Shown in pieces: positions 1-6,014 of a stretch of 6,014 nucleotides of DNA (positions are counted from its first letter, which is position 1; each line of letters opens with the position of its first letter). A program made the position numbers and the translations under genes. Origin of the DNA: an uncultured Nitrososphaerales archaeon (GTDB lineage: Archaea; Thermoproteota; Nitrososphaeria; Nitrososphaerales; JAAOZN01); the NCBI GenBank assembly GCA_938029515.1, contig CALJAQ010000038.1, forward strand, positions 1-6,014, read 5' to 3'. The notes under the pieces are model-generated. The model worked only from the letters and a program-made list of their open reading frames with translations, ran no database searches and was not told the DNA's origin.

Positions 1-2529
1 AAAGAGTATTATGCTAATGGGAGACGACTTCCAGATGGTCTCATGGATGAAGTAAGGGAGTATATGAAGAAGGTTGAAGCAGCGGTAGGTAAGAAGTTTG
101 GTGACCCTAATAACCCTCTTCTAGTTTCAGTAAGGTCTGGAGCTGCTATTTCTATGCCTGGCATGATGGATACGGTGCTCAACCTAGGCCTTAATGATCA
201 GACCGCTAGAGGGCTTATAGAGCAGACTGGTGATGAGAGGTTCGTTTACGACGCCTATAGGAGGTTTATTCAACTATTTGGTAAGGTTGTGCTCGGCGTT
301 AGAGATGAGCTCTTCTCTGAGGTTTTTGAGCGGGTTAAGAAGGAGGCTGGTGTGAAGTTTGATAACGAGCTCTCAGCTGAGCATCTGAAGAAGGTTGTTA
401 AGGAGTTTAAGGAGATTGTGCAAAGAGAAACTGGGAAGCCTTTCCCAGATGACCCCTATGAGCAGCTGGAGAAGGCTATCGCAGCGGTATTTAATAGCTG
501 GATGGGCAAGAGGGCTGTAGACTATAGGCGGGAGTTTAAGATAACGCCTGACGTTGCTGACGGCACTGCGGTCAACGTAGTTACTATGGTCTTCGGCAAC
601 CTGGGTGATAGCAGCGCAACAGGTGTGGTCTTTACGAGAAACCCAGCTACAGGTGAAAAGAAGCTGTATGGGGAGTATCTGATTAACGCTCAAGGCGAGG
701 ATGTTGTAGCTGGTATACGTACACCGAGGCAGATCGATGAGCTCGCTGAAAGCATGCCTGAAGTATATGAAGAGCTGCTGAGGATTTCTGAAATACTTGA
801 AAGACACTACAAGGAGCCTCAGGATATGGAGTTTACTGTAGAGAATGGGCGTTTCTACATGCTGCAGACTAGGAACGCAAAGATGAATGCAGTAGCGCTC
901 ATCAGAACTTCGGTTGAAATGACCAAAGAAGGTCTGATAACAAAAGAGGAGGCTCTTAAGCGGATAAAGCCAGAGGTGTTAGAGCAGCTTCTACATAAGC
1001 GTGTAGACCCGAAGGCAAAACCTACGCTGCTTGCAACCGGGTTAGGCGCTTCCCCAGGGGCTGCCGCTGGCGTTGTCGTGTTTGACGCTGATGAGGCTGA
1101 AAGGAGGGGTAGGGCTGGTGAAAAGATAATATTGGTTAGGGAGGAGACGAAGCCAGAAGATATTCACGGCTTCTTCGCTTCTGAAGGTGTGTTGACGAGT
1201 AGAGGAGGTATGACAAGCCACGCCGCTGTGGTTGCTAGGAGTATGGGTAAGCCTTGCGTAACAGGTTGCGGCGCCATACACATAGACTATGAGAAGAAGC
1301 AGTTTACTGTCGGAGATTACGTCGTTAAAGAAGGGGATTGGATCACTATAGACGGTGGTCAAGGATCTGTCTACTTGGGGCAAGTGCCTCTGATAGAGCC
1401 TGAGCTCTCTGGCGACTTTTATGAGCTGCTGAGCTGGGCTGATGAATACAGGAGGCTGGGGGTTAGGGCTAACGCTGATACACCTGAAGCCGCTGCGCTC
1501 GCTAGGAGCTTTGGAGCGGAGGGTATAGGTCTATGCAGAACCGAGAGGATGTTTAACGCTGTCGATAGGCTTCCGATAGTTGTCGACATGATAATGGCTG
1601 ATAGCGAAGAGGAGAGAAGACGGTGCCTTGATAAACTGCTACCACTACAGAAGCAAGACTTTAAGGAGATCTTAAAGGCTATGGAAGGCTACCCAGTAAC
1701 TATAAGGCTTCTTGACCCACCTCTACATGAGTTCATACCCAATGTGCTGCAGCTTCAGAAGGAGATTATGGATCTTGAAGCTTCAAATGCGCCTAAAGAG
1801 GTTATTAACGGTAAGCGCAAAATGCTTCAGAAGGCTCTCGCTCTTGCCGAGGTTAACCCTATGCTTGGGCATAGAGGTGTGAGAGTCGGCATAACATACC
1901 CCGAGATATATGAAATGCAGGCTAAGGCGATCTTTGAAGCGCTCGCTGAGCTCAAGAAGGAGGGTGTGAACGCCATACCACAAATAATGATTCCGCAGGT
2001 TGGTTTAGTCGAGGAGCTAAGATACTTGAAGGAGATCGTCGATAAAGTTAGGATTGAGGTTGAGCAGAAGTATGGCGTGGAGTTAAAGGTGAAGTATGGC
2101 ACTATGATAGAGGTTGTGAGGGCTGCCTTAACAGCAGATCAGATCGCTGAAGTAGCGGAGTTTTTCAGCTTCGGCACCAATGACCTCACTCAAGCCACCT
2201 TCAGCTTCAGTAGAGAGGATGCGGAGAATAAATTCCTCCCCATCTACCTTCAGAAGAAGATTCTCAGCGACAACCCCTTCGAAACACTGGATCAAGCGGG
2301 TGTAGCCAGGTTGATGCAGATAGCCGTCGAAGACGGTAGAAGGACTCGAGGTGAGCTCGAAATAGGCATCTGCGGTGAACACGGAGGAGACCCACGCTCC
2401 ATCGAAGTATGCCACAAAATAGGGTTAGATTATGTGAGCTGCTCACCTTACCGCGTGCCTATAGCGAGGCTCGCTGCTGCACAGGCGAGCATAGGGGTAA
2501 AGGCTACCATATCAAAAGATAAAGACTAA
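1..2529 (+). CDS. ppdK: Pyruvate, phosphate dikinase, 5' end cut off by the window
   Basis: The enzyme interconverts pyruvate + ATP + Pi and PEP + AMP + PPi in the cytoplasm, serving gluconeogenesis or glycolysis. The frame is open from base 1: codons before the ATG at 43 read KEYYANGRRLPDGL, which is conserved PPDK sequence, so that ATG is internal. Aligned from memory with the Clostridium symbiosum enzyme, about 47 residues are missing, including the first ATP-grasp glycine/lysine loop. Window-residue landmarks are: VSVRSGA (Arg codon 133-135); the ATP-grasp block GVVFTRNPATGEK and YGEYLINAQGED; QDMEF...LQTRN; swivelling phosphohistidine motif GGMTSHAAVVAR with the catalytic His at codon 1219-1221; then the PEP/pyruvate barrel with GLCRTERMF, NPMLGHRG, GTMIEVVRAALTADQ, FFSFGTNDLTQ and GICGEHGGDP, whose catalytic Cys is at 2371-2373. 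All key residues I can place are present. The 842 visible codons plus the missing part give about 889 residues, normal for the family. PEP synthase is less likely because of the N-terminal motifs. Its stop overlaps the convergent helicase gene. Confidence 0.97.
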   Translation, partial: KEYYANGRRLPDGLMDEVREYMKKVEAAVGKKFGDPNNPLLVSVRSGAAISMPGMMDTVLNLGLNDQTARGLIEQTGDERFVYDAYRRFIQLFGKVVLGVRDELFSEVFERVKKEAGVKFDNELSAEHLKKVVKEFKEIVQRETGKPFPDDPYEQLEKAIAAVFNSWMGKRAVDYRREFKITPDVADGTAVNVVTMVFGNLGDSSATGVVFTRNPATGEKKLYGEYLINAQGEDVVAGIRTPRQIDELAESMPEVYEELLRISEILERHYKEPQDMEFTVENGRFYMLQTRNAKMNAVALIRTSVEMTKEGLITKEEALKRIKPEVLEQLLHKRVDPKAKPTLLATGLGASPGAAAGVVVFDADEAERRGRAGEKIILVREETKPEDIHGFFASEGVLTSRGGMTSHAAVVARSMGKPCVTGCGAIHIDYEKKQFTVGDYVVKEGDWITIDGGQGSVYLGQVPLIEPELSGDFYELLSWADEYRRLGVRANADTPEAAALARSFGAEGIGLCRTERMFNAVDRLPIVVDMIMADSEEERRRCLDKLLPLQKQDFKEILKAMEGYPVTIRLLDPPLHEFIPNVLQLQKEIMDLEASNAPKEVINGKRKMLQKALALAEVNPMLGHRGVRVGITYPEIYEMQAKAIFEALAELKKEGVNAIPQIMIPQVGLVEELRYLKEIVDKVRIEVEQKYGVELKVKYGTMIEVVRAALTADQIAEVAEFFSFGTNDLTQATFSFSREDAENKFLPIYLQKKILSDNPFETLDQAGVARLMQIAVEDGRRTRGELEIGICGEHGGDPRSIEVCHKIGLDYVSCSPYRVPIARLAAAQASIGVKATISKDKD
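2511..2525 (-). terminator. Possible U-rich terminator after the helicase gene
   Basis: Directly after the helicase stop, the minus strand reads TCTTTATCTTTTGAT, ten T in fifteen bases. Archaeal transcription often ends at U-rich tracts without a hairpin, so this is a plausible stop signal. It lies within the last codons of the dikinase gene, so coding constraint alone could explain it. No stem-loop was seen. Confidence 0.25.
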
Positions 2530-5282
2530 TCCACCCAGAACCCCCTTGTCTGCAGATAAATCTTTTCAGCCCTATAGATAGACTTTACAAGGCTATCTTC
2601 ATCAACGAAGTTTCGTAGCAGCCTAGAAGCAACATCAGGCCCAACGCCTCGGCCTGAAAGCGTTAGTAGGGCCTGCTTACCGAAGTTCTGTATCAGCGAT
2701 GATGTCTTCCAGAGCTTTTTTAGCTTCGCTCCCTCCTCAGCATTCAGCTTCAAACCGTTTCTCTGCTTCTCCACTATTCTCCGCGCTTCTTGGTCTGTGA
2801 TGTAGGTTGAGGCTATTAACCGTGAGTGGCAGACGCTGCAGCTTAGAGGCTCTTTAGCTTCTGATGTCTTCACTACACTCTCCCATCTCCCACAGTGTAG
2901 ACATATTAGCTTATGTTTAGTGTTCATAAGCCTCTCTTTCACCAACGCTGTTAACGCTTGGTCTATGCTGTGTGGTAACGCTGTGAACTTCACAGCATAC
3001 TCTATTATAGGTTGGGCTAGCGGCGTGAAAGCTTCAACCTCCACATAACTCATTTCAATCACACCGCTCTTCAACCCACTCATAACCTTCTCGGCTCCGT
3101 CCAAGTCAAACTTCTCCTGGAAGACCTCCCTAAGAACCTCTTTGTGTAGTGGTGTGTTGATGTATCTTTCTTGTATGAGTCTGGATGCTCTTCGATCGTA
3201 TTGCGCCGCTTTCTCTATAAGCCCAAACTTTTTTGCTACTTGCCAAGTCTTCCAATTCATCGGATGTGTGCCTGAGACTGCTACTGAGAGTATCTCTTCT
3301 ATGTTGGATGTTGCTGTAAGCGCTTCTTTAATATGGTTGAGCTGGATGTGGGCTTGAGATGACAGCAGTATTCTATATGCGTCTGACTTGGCTTCAACGA
3401 GGTAGCCTAGTTTTGACGATAAGAGTGTTGAGAGTAAGGTTGCTAGGGTGTTGTTCACTCTTGTCCCGAGGCAGCAGTGTATGACCATCTGAGAAGATCC
3501 TCTGCACCTCTCAACCACAATCAGGTTATCAGAGGGGACTACGCGAAGTTTCTCTCTGCTATCAAAAATAAGGCTCTTATACGCTTCACTCACCGCGTTG
3601 CTCCTACCCTCTGCTACATCTCTCCTAATCCTGCCTACTATCTGCGCAGCCTCGAATTCAACGGGTATGAGTTCACCGACCCAATAAGGTATGGTGGTTG
3701 TGCCTTTAGGTAGAGGTTCAACATTTACAACTCTTTTACCGTCGTCAACAGAGACTATTTGCCAAGGCAGACCCTTTAACGTGAAGGCATTCCCTTCTTC
3801 ACCGAACTCGCCTACGAATAGCTGATCTAGTCTACCAACCTTCTTGTTCGCTGAAACATCTACTACATCGAACTGCATAACATCAGGTATAGTCGAAATA
3901 TTATCATAGTAGTATTGTAGTGTCTTTAACCCCCTAGATCTGAAGGTTAAACCGTCAAACCATAGTATACCGCTGCTGTTAAGGAGGTTAAGGCAGCCCT
4001 CTACTTCATCAACCTCAACATCCTTAAACGGGTATGCTCTTTTAATGAGGCTAAATGCTTCTTCTACACTAACTCTACCGTATTCTAGCGCCAAGCCTGC
4101 TAAGTGGTGTGCCAACACATCTAACGCCTTAAAATGTATCCTACTGTGTTCAAGGGAAAGCCTCTTAACACGCTCAAGAAGCGCCAGAGCTTCAGCTTCA
4201 TCGTCTAACCTATCGGCTAAGATCAAGCCTTGCGCCGCTTCGCCAACTTTATGCCTACTTCTACCTATCCTCTGAATGAGCTTCGTAGCTTGCCTAGGCG
4301 AGCCTACTTGAATCACTAGGTTGACTGAGCCTATATCGAGGCCAAGTTCTAGCGAAGATGTTGCTACCACAATACCTGCTTCACCGCTTCTGAGTTTTAG
4401 CTCAGCCTCTTCCCTACTCTCCCTTGATAGAGAGCCGTGGTGCACAGAAGGCTCTAGCTCAGGCGCCTCCGCTCTTAGGGCTGAGACAAGATATTCAGCT
4501 TCATCTCTAGTGTTCGTGAAGACCAGAATATTCCCGCCTTTTGAAGCGGTCTCCCTAGCAGCGTAGACTATCCTCCTCGCCAAGGGAAGTATGCCACCCT
4601 CCACATACTCACATCTGACAGCGTACCTTCTAACACCCTTATCCACAAGCACAGCGCATCTACGCCCAGCACCAGCTAGAAAATAGGCTGCTTCAGCCAA
4701 GTTCCCCACCGTGGCTGAAAGCCCTACTCGAACAACCCTCGATGCAGTATACTTGAGGAGGCGCTCGACACTAAGAGTGAGATGCGCACCACGCTCGCTC
4801 CCAAGGAGCTCGTGTAACTCATCCACCACGATCCACTCCAGCCTCGATAGAGCCTTCTTCATCAACCTAGCGACTAAAATTATCGCCAACGTCTCTGGTG
4901 TTGTTATAAGCACATCAGGAGGCTGCTGAGCCATTTTAACTCTGGCTGATGTCGGTGTATCCCCGTGTCTAACCGCAGCGGTTAAACCGAAGTGTTCAGC
5001 GTACTTTACGACTCTCTTGAATATATCGCGGTTAAGCGCTCTAAGTGGTGTTATGTAGAGCAGTCTCACACCAACATTCCTCTGCCCTCGGGATAATAGG
5101 GTCAATATGGGGACGAGTGCGGCCTCGGTCTTCCCAGATCCTGTCGGTGCGACAAGTAGACAGCCCCTTCTTCTAAGCACTACAGGTATAGCCTTAGCTT
5201 GAATCTGTGTCGGTGTGGCGAAGCCTAGCTCAGCAAGCTTCTGAAACGCCTCTCTCTCAAGTTCGGTGAATCTGCTCTCCAT
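2526..5282 (-). CDS. lhr: Lhr-family ATP-dependent helicase (archaeal type, superfamily 2)
   Basis: This is a 918-residue 3'-5' helicase of the Lhr (large helicase-related) group. The family unwinds DNA and RNA:DNA hybrids and is linked to repair; the cellular role of this copy is inferred. RecA1 has a Q-motif-like FATPTQIQ (21-28), Walker A APTGSGKT (45-52), TPLRALNRD (78-86), TTPE (127-130), DELH box (154-157) and SAT (189-191). RecA2 has VFTNTRDEAE (254-263), VATSSLELGLDIG (306-318) and QRIGRSRH (337-344). A winged-helix region (about 380-460) and the Lhr-type beta-barrel region (about 460-790) follow. Cys 794, 797, 815 and 818 form a CxxC-17-CxxC zinc ribbon. The tail has a helix-hairpin-helix-like GRGVGPDVASRLL (877-889) and ends TRGFWVD, similar to archaeal Lhr ends. 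All ATPase motifs are intact. Start: an in-frame TAG lies 3 nt upstream (5286-5288), so the ATG at 5280-5282 is the first possible, and it places the Q-motif correctly. The gene lies 12 nt behind a small membrane ORF, probably in one operon. Its TAG overlaps the dikinase stop. Confidence 0.95.
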   Translation of the reverse strand: MESRFTELEREAFQKLAELGFATPTQIQAKAIPVVLRRRGCLLVAPTGSGKTEAALVPILTLLSRGQRNVGVRLLYITPLRALNRDIFKRVVKYAEHFGLTAAVRHGDTPTSARVKMAQQPPDVLITTPETLAIILVARLMKKALSRLEWIVVDELHELLGSERGAHLTLSVERLLKYTASRVVRVGLSATVGNLAEAAYFLAGAGRRCAVLVDKGVRRYAVRCEYVEGGILPLARRIVYAARETASKGGNILVFTNTRDEAEYLVSALRAEAPELEPSVHHGSLSRESREEAELKLRSGEAGIVVATSSLELGLDIGSVNLVIQVGSPRQATKLIQRIGRSRHKVGEAAQGLILADRLDDEAEALALLERVKRLSLEHSRIHFKALDVLAHHLAGLALEYGRVSVEEAFSLIKRAYPFKDVEVDEVEGCLNLLNSSGILWFDGLTFRSRGLKTLQYYYDNISTIPDVMQFDVVDVSANKKVGRLDQLFVGEFGEEGNAFTLKGLPWQIVSVDDGKRVVNVEPLPKGTTTIPYWVGELIPVEFEAAQIVGRIRRDVAEGRSNAVSEAYKSLIFDSREKLRVVPSDNLIVVERCRGSSQMVIHCCLGTRVNNTLATLLSTLLSSKLGYLVEAKSDAYRILLSSQAHIQLNHIKEALTATSNIEEILSVAVSGTHPMNWKTWQVAKKFGLIEKAAQYDRRASRLIQERYINTPLHKEVLREVFQEKFDLDGAEKVMSGLKSGVIEMSYVEVEAFTPLAQPIIEYAVKFTALPHSIDQALTALVKERLMNTKHKLICLHCGRWESVVKTSEAKEPLSCSVCHSRLIASTYITDQEARRIVEKQRNGLKLNAEEGAKLKKLWKTSSLIQNFGKQALLTLSGRGVGPDVASRLLRNFVDEDSLVKSIYRAEKIYLQTRGFWVD

Positions 5283-5294
5283 AGGCTAAGTTTG

Positions 5295-5405
5295 CTACTC
5301 CCCCCTCTTAACCTCAAACTCATATACGAAGAATATGATGAGGACCAGTAGGAAGAGTAGAAGAGCAGAGTCACCTATGTATGTAAAGAAGTCTGTTAAC
5401 GTCAC
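5295..5405 (-). CDS. Small single-pass membrane peptide upstream of lhr (36 aa, GTG start)
   Basis: A 36-codon frame starts at GTG (5403-5405) and ends at TAG (5295-5297). It begins VTLTDFFTYIGDS, continues with a strongly hydrophobic run ALLLFLLVLIIFFVY (residues 14-28) and ends EFEVKRGE. This is one transmembrane helix with short polar ends; the topology is not decidable. It has no cysteine pair, signal-peptide cleavage site or known family motif, and I do not recognise it. Support for a real gene: it sits 12 nt before the helicase ATG on the same strand, carries that gene's ribosome-binding site, and follows a TATA-box promoter. The TATA-like sequence at 5429-5435 is centred about 26 nt before the GTG, the spacing expected of a leaderless archaeal transcript. 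No good Shine-Dalgarno is seen (AAGAGG is only 2 nt away). The frame is open further up, with an in-frame TTG at 5424-5426 as the other possible start (43 aa). There is no ATG. The purine-rich plus strand makes Leu/Phe runs on this strand easier by chance, so I am only moderately sure. Confidence 0.5.
   Translation of the reverse strand: MTLTDFFTYIGDSALLLFLLVLIIFFVYEFEVKRGE
5298..5307 (-). promoter_or_regulatory. Purine-rich ribosome-binding site for the helicase gene
   Basis: The minus strand reads GAGGGGGGAG, containing both GAGG and GGAG, good matches to the CCUCC-type anti-Shine-Dalgarno. The helicase ATG lies 15 nt further on, longer than the usual 5-10 nt. The site falls within the last codons of the upstream small ORF, whose stop is at 5295-5297. 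Ribosomes ending there would be positioned to reinitiate on the helicase gene, so translational coupling is likely (inference). Confidence 0.55.
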
Positions 5406-5410
5406 AGCCT

Positions 5411-5427
5411 CTTGCTTACCAAGCAAG
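5411..5427. repeat. 17-bp dyad (7-bp arms, 3-nt spacer)
   Basis: The plus strand reads CTTGCTT, ACC, AAGCAAG; the arms are perfectly complementary. It lies one base from the larger palindrome at 5429-5449 and 5 nt before the GTG of the small ORF. It can act as a DNA-level operator half or, if transcription starts upstream of it, as a short hairpin in the 5' leader. Its function is inferred from position only. Confidence 0.6.
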
Positions 5428-5428
5428 G

Positions 5429-5449
5429 TATATAAGGAATCCTTATATA
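5429..5449. repeat. 21-bp palindrome over the TATA region
   Basis: Arms TATATAAGGA (5429-5438) and TCCTTATATA (5440-5449) are exact reverse complements around a single central A at 5439. Each arm holds a TATA-like sequence, readable from either strand. A two-fold symmetric site over a core promoter is the typical geometry for a dimeric archaeal repressor that blocks TBP/TFB. The AT-rich composition raises the chance of random symmetry, but 10 of 10 matched arm positions, with GGA/TCC included, makes that unlikely. Confidence 0.65.
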
Positions 5450-5459
5450 ATTTTTTAAC
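5443..5459 (-). promoter_or_regulatory. Archaeal BRE/TATA promoter for the small ORF-lhr operon
   Basis: The minus strand reads GTTAAAAAA immediately followed by TTATATAA (5443-5450). This is an A-rich BRE-like element and a good TATA box. Transcription would be expected about 25 nt downstream, near 5420, giving a leader of about 15 nt before the GTG. A second TATA-like box at 5429-5435 would start transcripts near 5405, leaderless on the GTG, but its upstream AAGGATTCC is a poorer BRE. Which one is used cannot be told from sequence. Both lie within or beside the 21-bp palindrome. Confidence 0.5.
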
Positions 5460-5466
5460 ACCGTTC

Positions 5467-5736
5467 TCATTGTAATATTTTAAGGTAGTTGGTGATGTAT
5501 GCTAGCTGCACGAAGCCTATGTAGCCTTGCGGCAGCCTATCACACCTTATTCTGACCCCTCGGCACCTTGCTAATCTGTTAAAACGCTTATTGTTGGCCT
5601 GACCTAGTTGTATGCCGACTTTGAATTTCATCAGCGTCTCATACCTATTTGTTGAGAAGTCTGACGAATCTACAGATAAGCTCTTTCTCTCTTTGTTTAA
5701 ACAAGCGAATCCTAGTAGTTGTTTAGTCGGTGTCTC
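5467..5736 (-). pseudogene. Relic of a DDE transposase, IS5-like C-terminal end
   Basis: An 89-codon open frame ends at TGA (5467-5469) with no convincing start; its only ATG is at codon 36. The last 45 residues fit the pattern that ends many IS5-type transposases: RFNRLARCRGVRIRCDRL (51-68) matches the VERxFxWLxRxRRxxxRYxRL stretch, and GYIGFVQLAYITNYLKIL (71-88) matches the closing FVQLAxIxxxL segment. At the place expected for the catalytic Glu there is an Asn (about residue 49), and the usual Trp is Arg, so it would be inactive. Residues 22-27, VDSSDF, resemble the first-Asp region of such enzymes (DSTDF/DSTGF). If so, some 100-200 middle residues are deleted. Family assignment is from memory of the pattern, not a search. 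No full terminal inverted repeat or target duplication was found. It lies between the unknown gene at the window end and the lhr promoter and fills nearly all of that gap. Confidence 0.5.
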
Positions 5737-6014
5737 TTATTGGAGATCGAACCTTGTAGCCTCCTCCTCCAGAATATCAGCAACCTTCTGAAAGTAGAGT
5801 CTTGTTGCGAAGGGCATCTGAGGCAGACTCTCCTCTATCGCATCAAGTATGTACGGCACCGCCCTTCTTGACGCTTTGATGTGAAACTTTAGGGTGAGTA
5901 TGGGGTCACGCTCCACCGAGATCTTATCCCTTAACTTTTCTGGGCATCTCTCTCTAGCCCTCTCCGCGATAAAGTCATACCACGATGCAAGTAGATCTGG
6001 GTCTAACCCACTCT
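5737..6014 (-). CDS. Unknown protein, C-terminal part only (5' end beyond the window)
   Basis: The frame is open from the window edge (first whole codon 6010-6012) to TAA at 5737-5739, giving 91 residues. It starts SGLDPDLLASWYDFIAERA. It is rich in charged residues and predicted helix (EEAATRF-like end: ILEEEATRFDLQ), with a central segment LKFHIKASRRAVPYILDAIEE (residues 41-61) and MPFATRLYFQKVADI (66-80). There is no membrane segment or signal peptide and only one cysteine (residue 23). Amino-acid composition and codon use look like a normal cytoplasmic archaeal gene. I do not recognise the family, and no catalytic motif is visible in this part. The only internal ATG lies near the 3' end, so the true start must be outside. 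It reads in the same direction as the lhr operon but is separated from it by the transposase relic and a promoter. It shares its frame with the relic across the single TAA. Confidence 0.8.
   Translation of the reverse strand, partial: SGLDPDLLASWYDFIAERARERCPEKLRDKISVERDPILTLKFHIKASRRAVPYILDAIEESLPQMPFATRLYFQKVADILEEEATRFDLQ

Noticed and set aside
373..2446. Several minus-strand open frames of 60-144 codons inside the dikinase gene
   Set aside because: They lie antisense to an intact, well-conserved coding frame, have no motifs or promoters, and mirror its codon pattern.
3142..4929. Plus-strand open frames of about 71-81 codons inside the helicase gene
   Set aside because: They are antisense shadows of the helicase frame; their low-complexity Ser/Ala/Leu content reflects the opposite-strand codons.
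5429..5456. Palindrome followed by six T on the plus strand, looking like an intrinsic terminator
   Set aside because: The stem is almost all A/T with practically no loop, and no plus-strand gene ends here. The TATA/promoter reading fits the adjacent minus-strand genes better.
5335..5475. Plus-strand frame of 46 codons (starts MMRTSRKSRRAESP) opposite the small membrane ORF
   Set aside because: It has no ribosome-binding site or promoter upstream, is very basic with no recognisable pattern, runs through the palindrome, and lies antisense to the better supported small ORF.
5693..5704. 12-bp perfect palindrome TTGTTTAAACAA within the transposase relic
   Set aside because: It is short, AT-rich, not near a promoter and does not extend at either side; chance is a sufficient explanation.
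5458..5733. Inverted ACACCG at 5458-5463 and CGGTGT at 5728-5733, nearly bracketing the transposase relic
   Set aside because: Only six bases match, the inner sequence diverges at once, and no target-site duplication is seen. It is too weak to define element ends, though the position is suggestive.

Overview
The window looks like part of a chromosome from a thermophilic archaeon. The codon choice is heavy in AGG, AGA and ATA. The helicase is of the archaeal Lhr type. The one visible promoter is of TATA-box type, with possible leaderless initiation. The group (for example a Nitrososphaeria- or Bathyarchaeia-like lineage of Thermoproteota) is a guess, not shown by the sequence.

Layout: positions 1-2529 (+) hold a pyruvate, phosphate dikinase that lacks only its first ~47 residues, cut by the window edge. 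It runs tail-to-tail, with a 4-base overlap, into a complete 918-residue Lhr-family superfamily 2 helicase on the minus strand (2526-5282). Just upstream of the helicase, and too short for ordinary gene calling, is a 36-codon frame for a single-pass membrane peptide (5295-5405, minus). Its last codons carry the purine-rich ribosome-binding site of the helicase gene. The peptide and helicase therefore look like a two-gene operon.

The operon is preceded by two adjacent dyads. One is a 17-bp hairpin (5411-5427); the other is a 21-bp near-perfect palindrome (5429-5449) that contains the TATA sequences. Further upstream (5467-5736, minus) is an 89-codon frame without a convincing start. It resembles the C-terminal end of an IS5-like DDE transposase and is read as a decayed insertion-sequence relic. 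The window ends in the 3' part of a minus-strand gene of unknown function (5737-6014), which shares its reading frame with the relic across a single TAA.

Working together: the dikinase belongs to central carbon metabolism (pyruvate/PEP interconversion), and the helicase to nucleic-acid repair or RNA/DNA-hybrid processing. Nothing links them beyond the convergent arrangement. The least explained part is 5290-5740, with its unannotated membrane peptide, paired operator-like dyads and transposase relic. No CRISPR array, RNA gene or defence system was seen.
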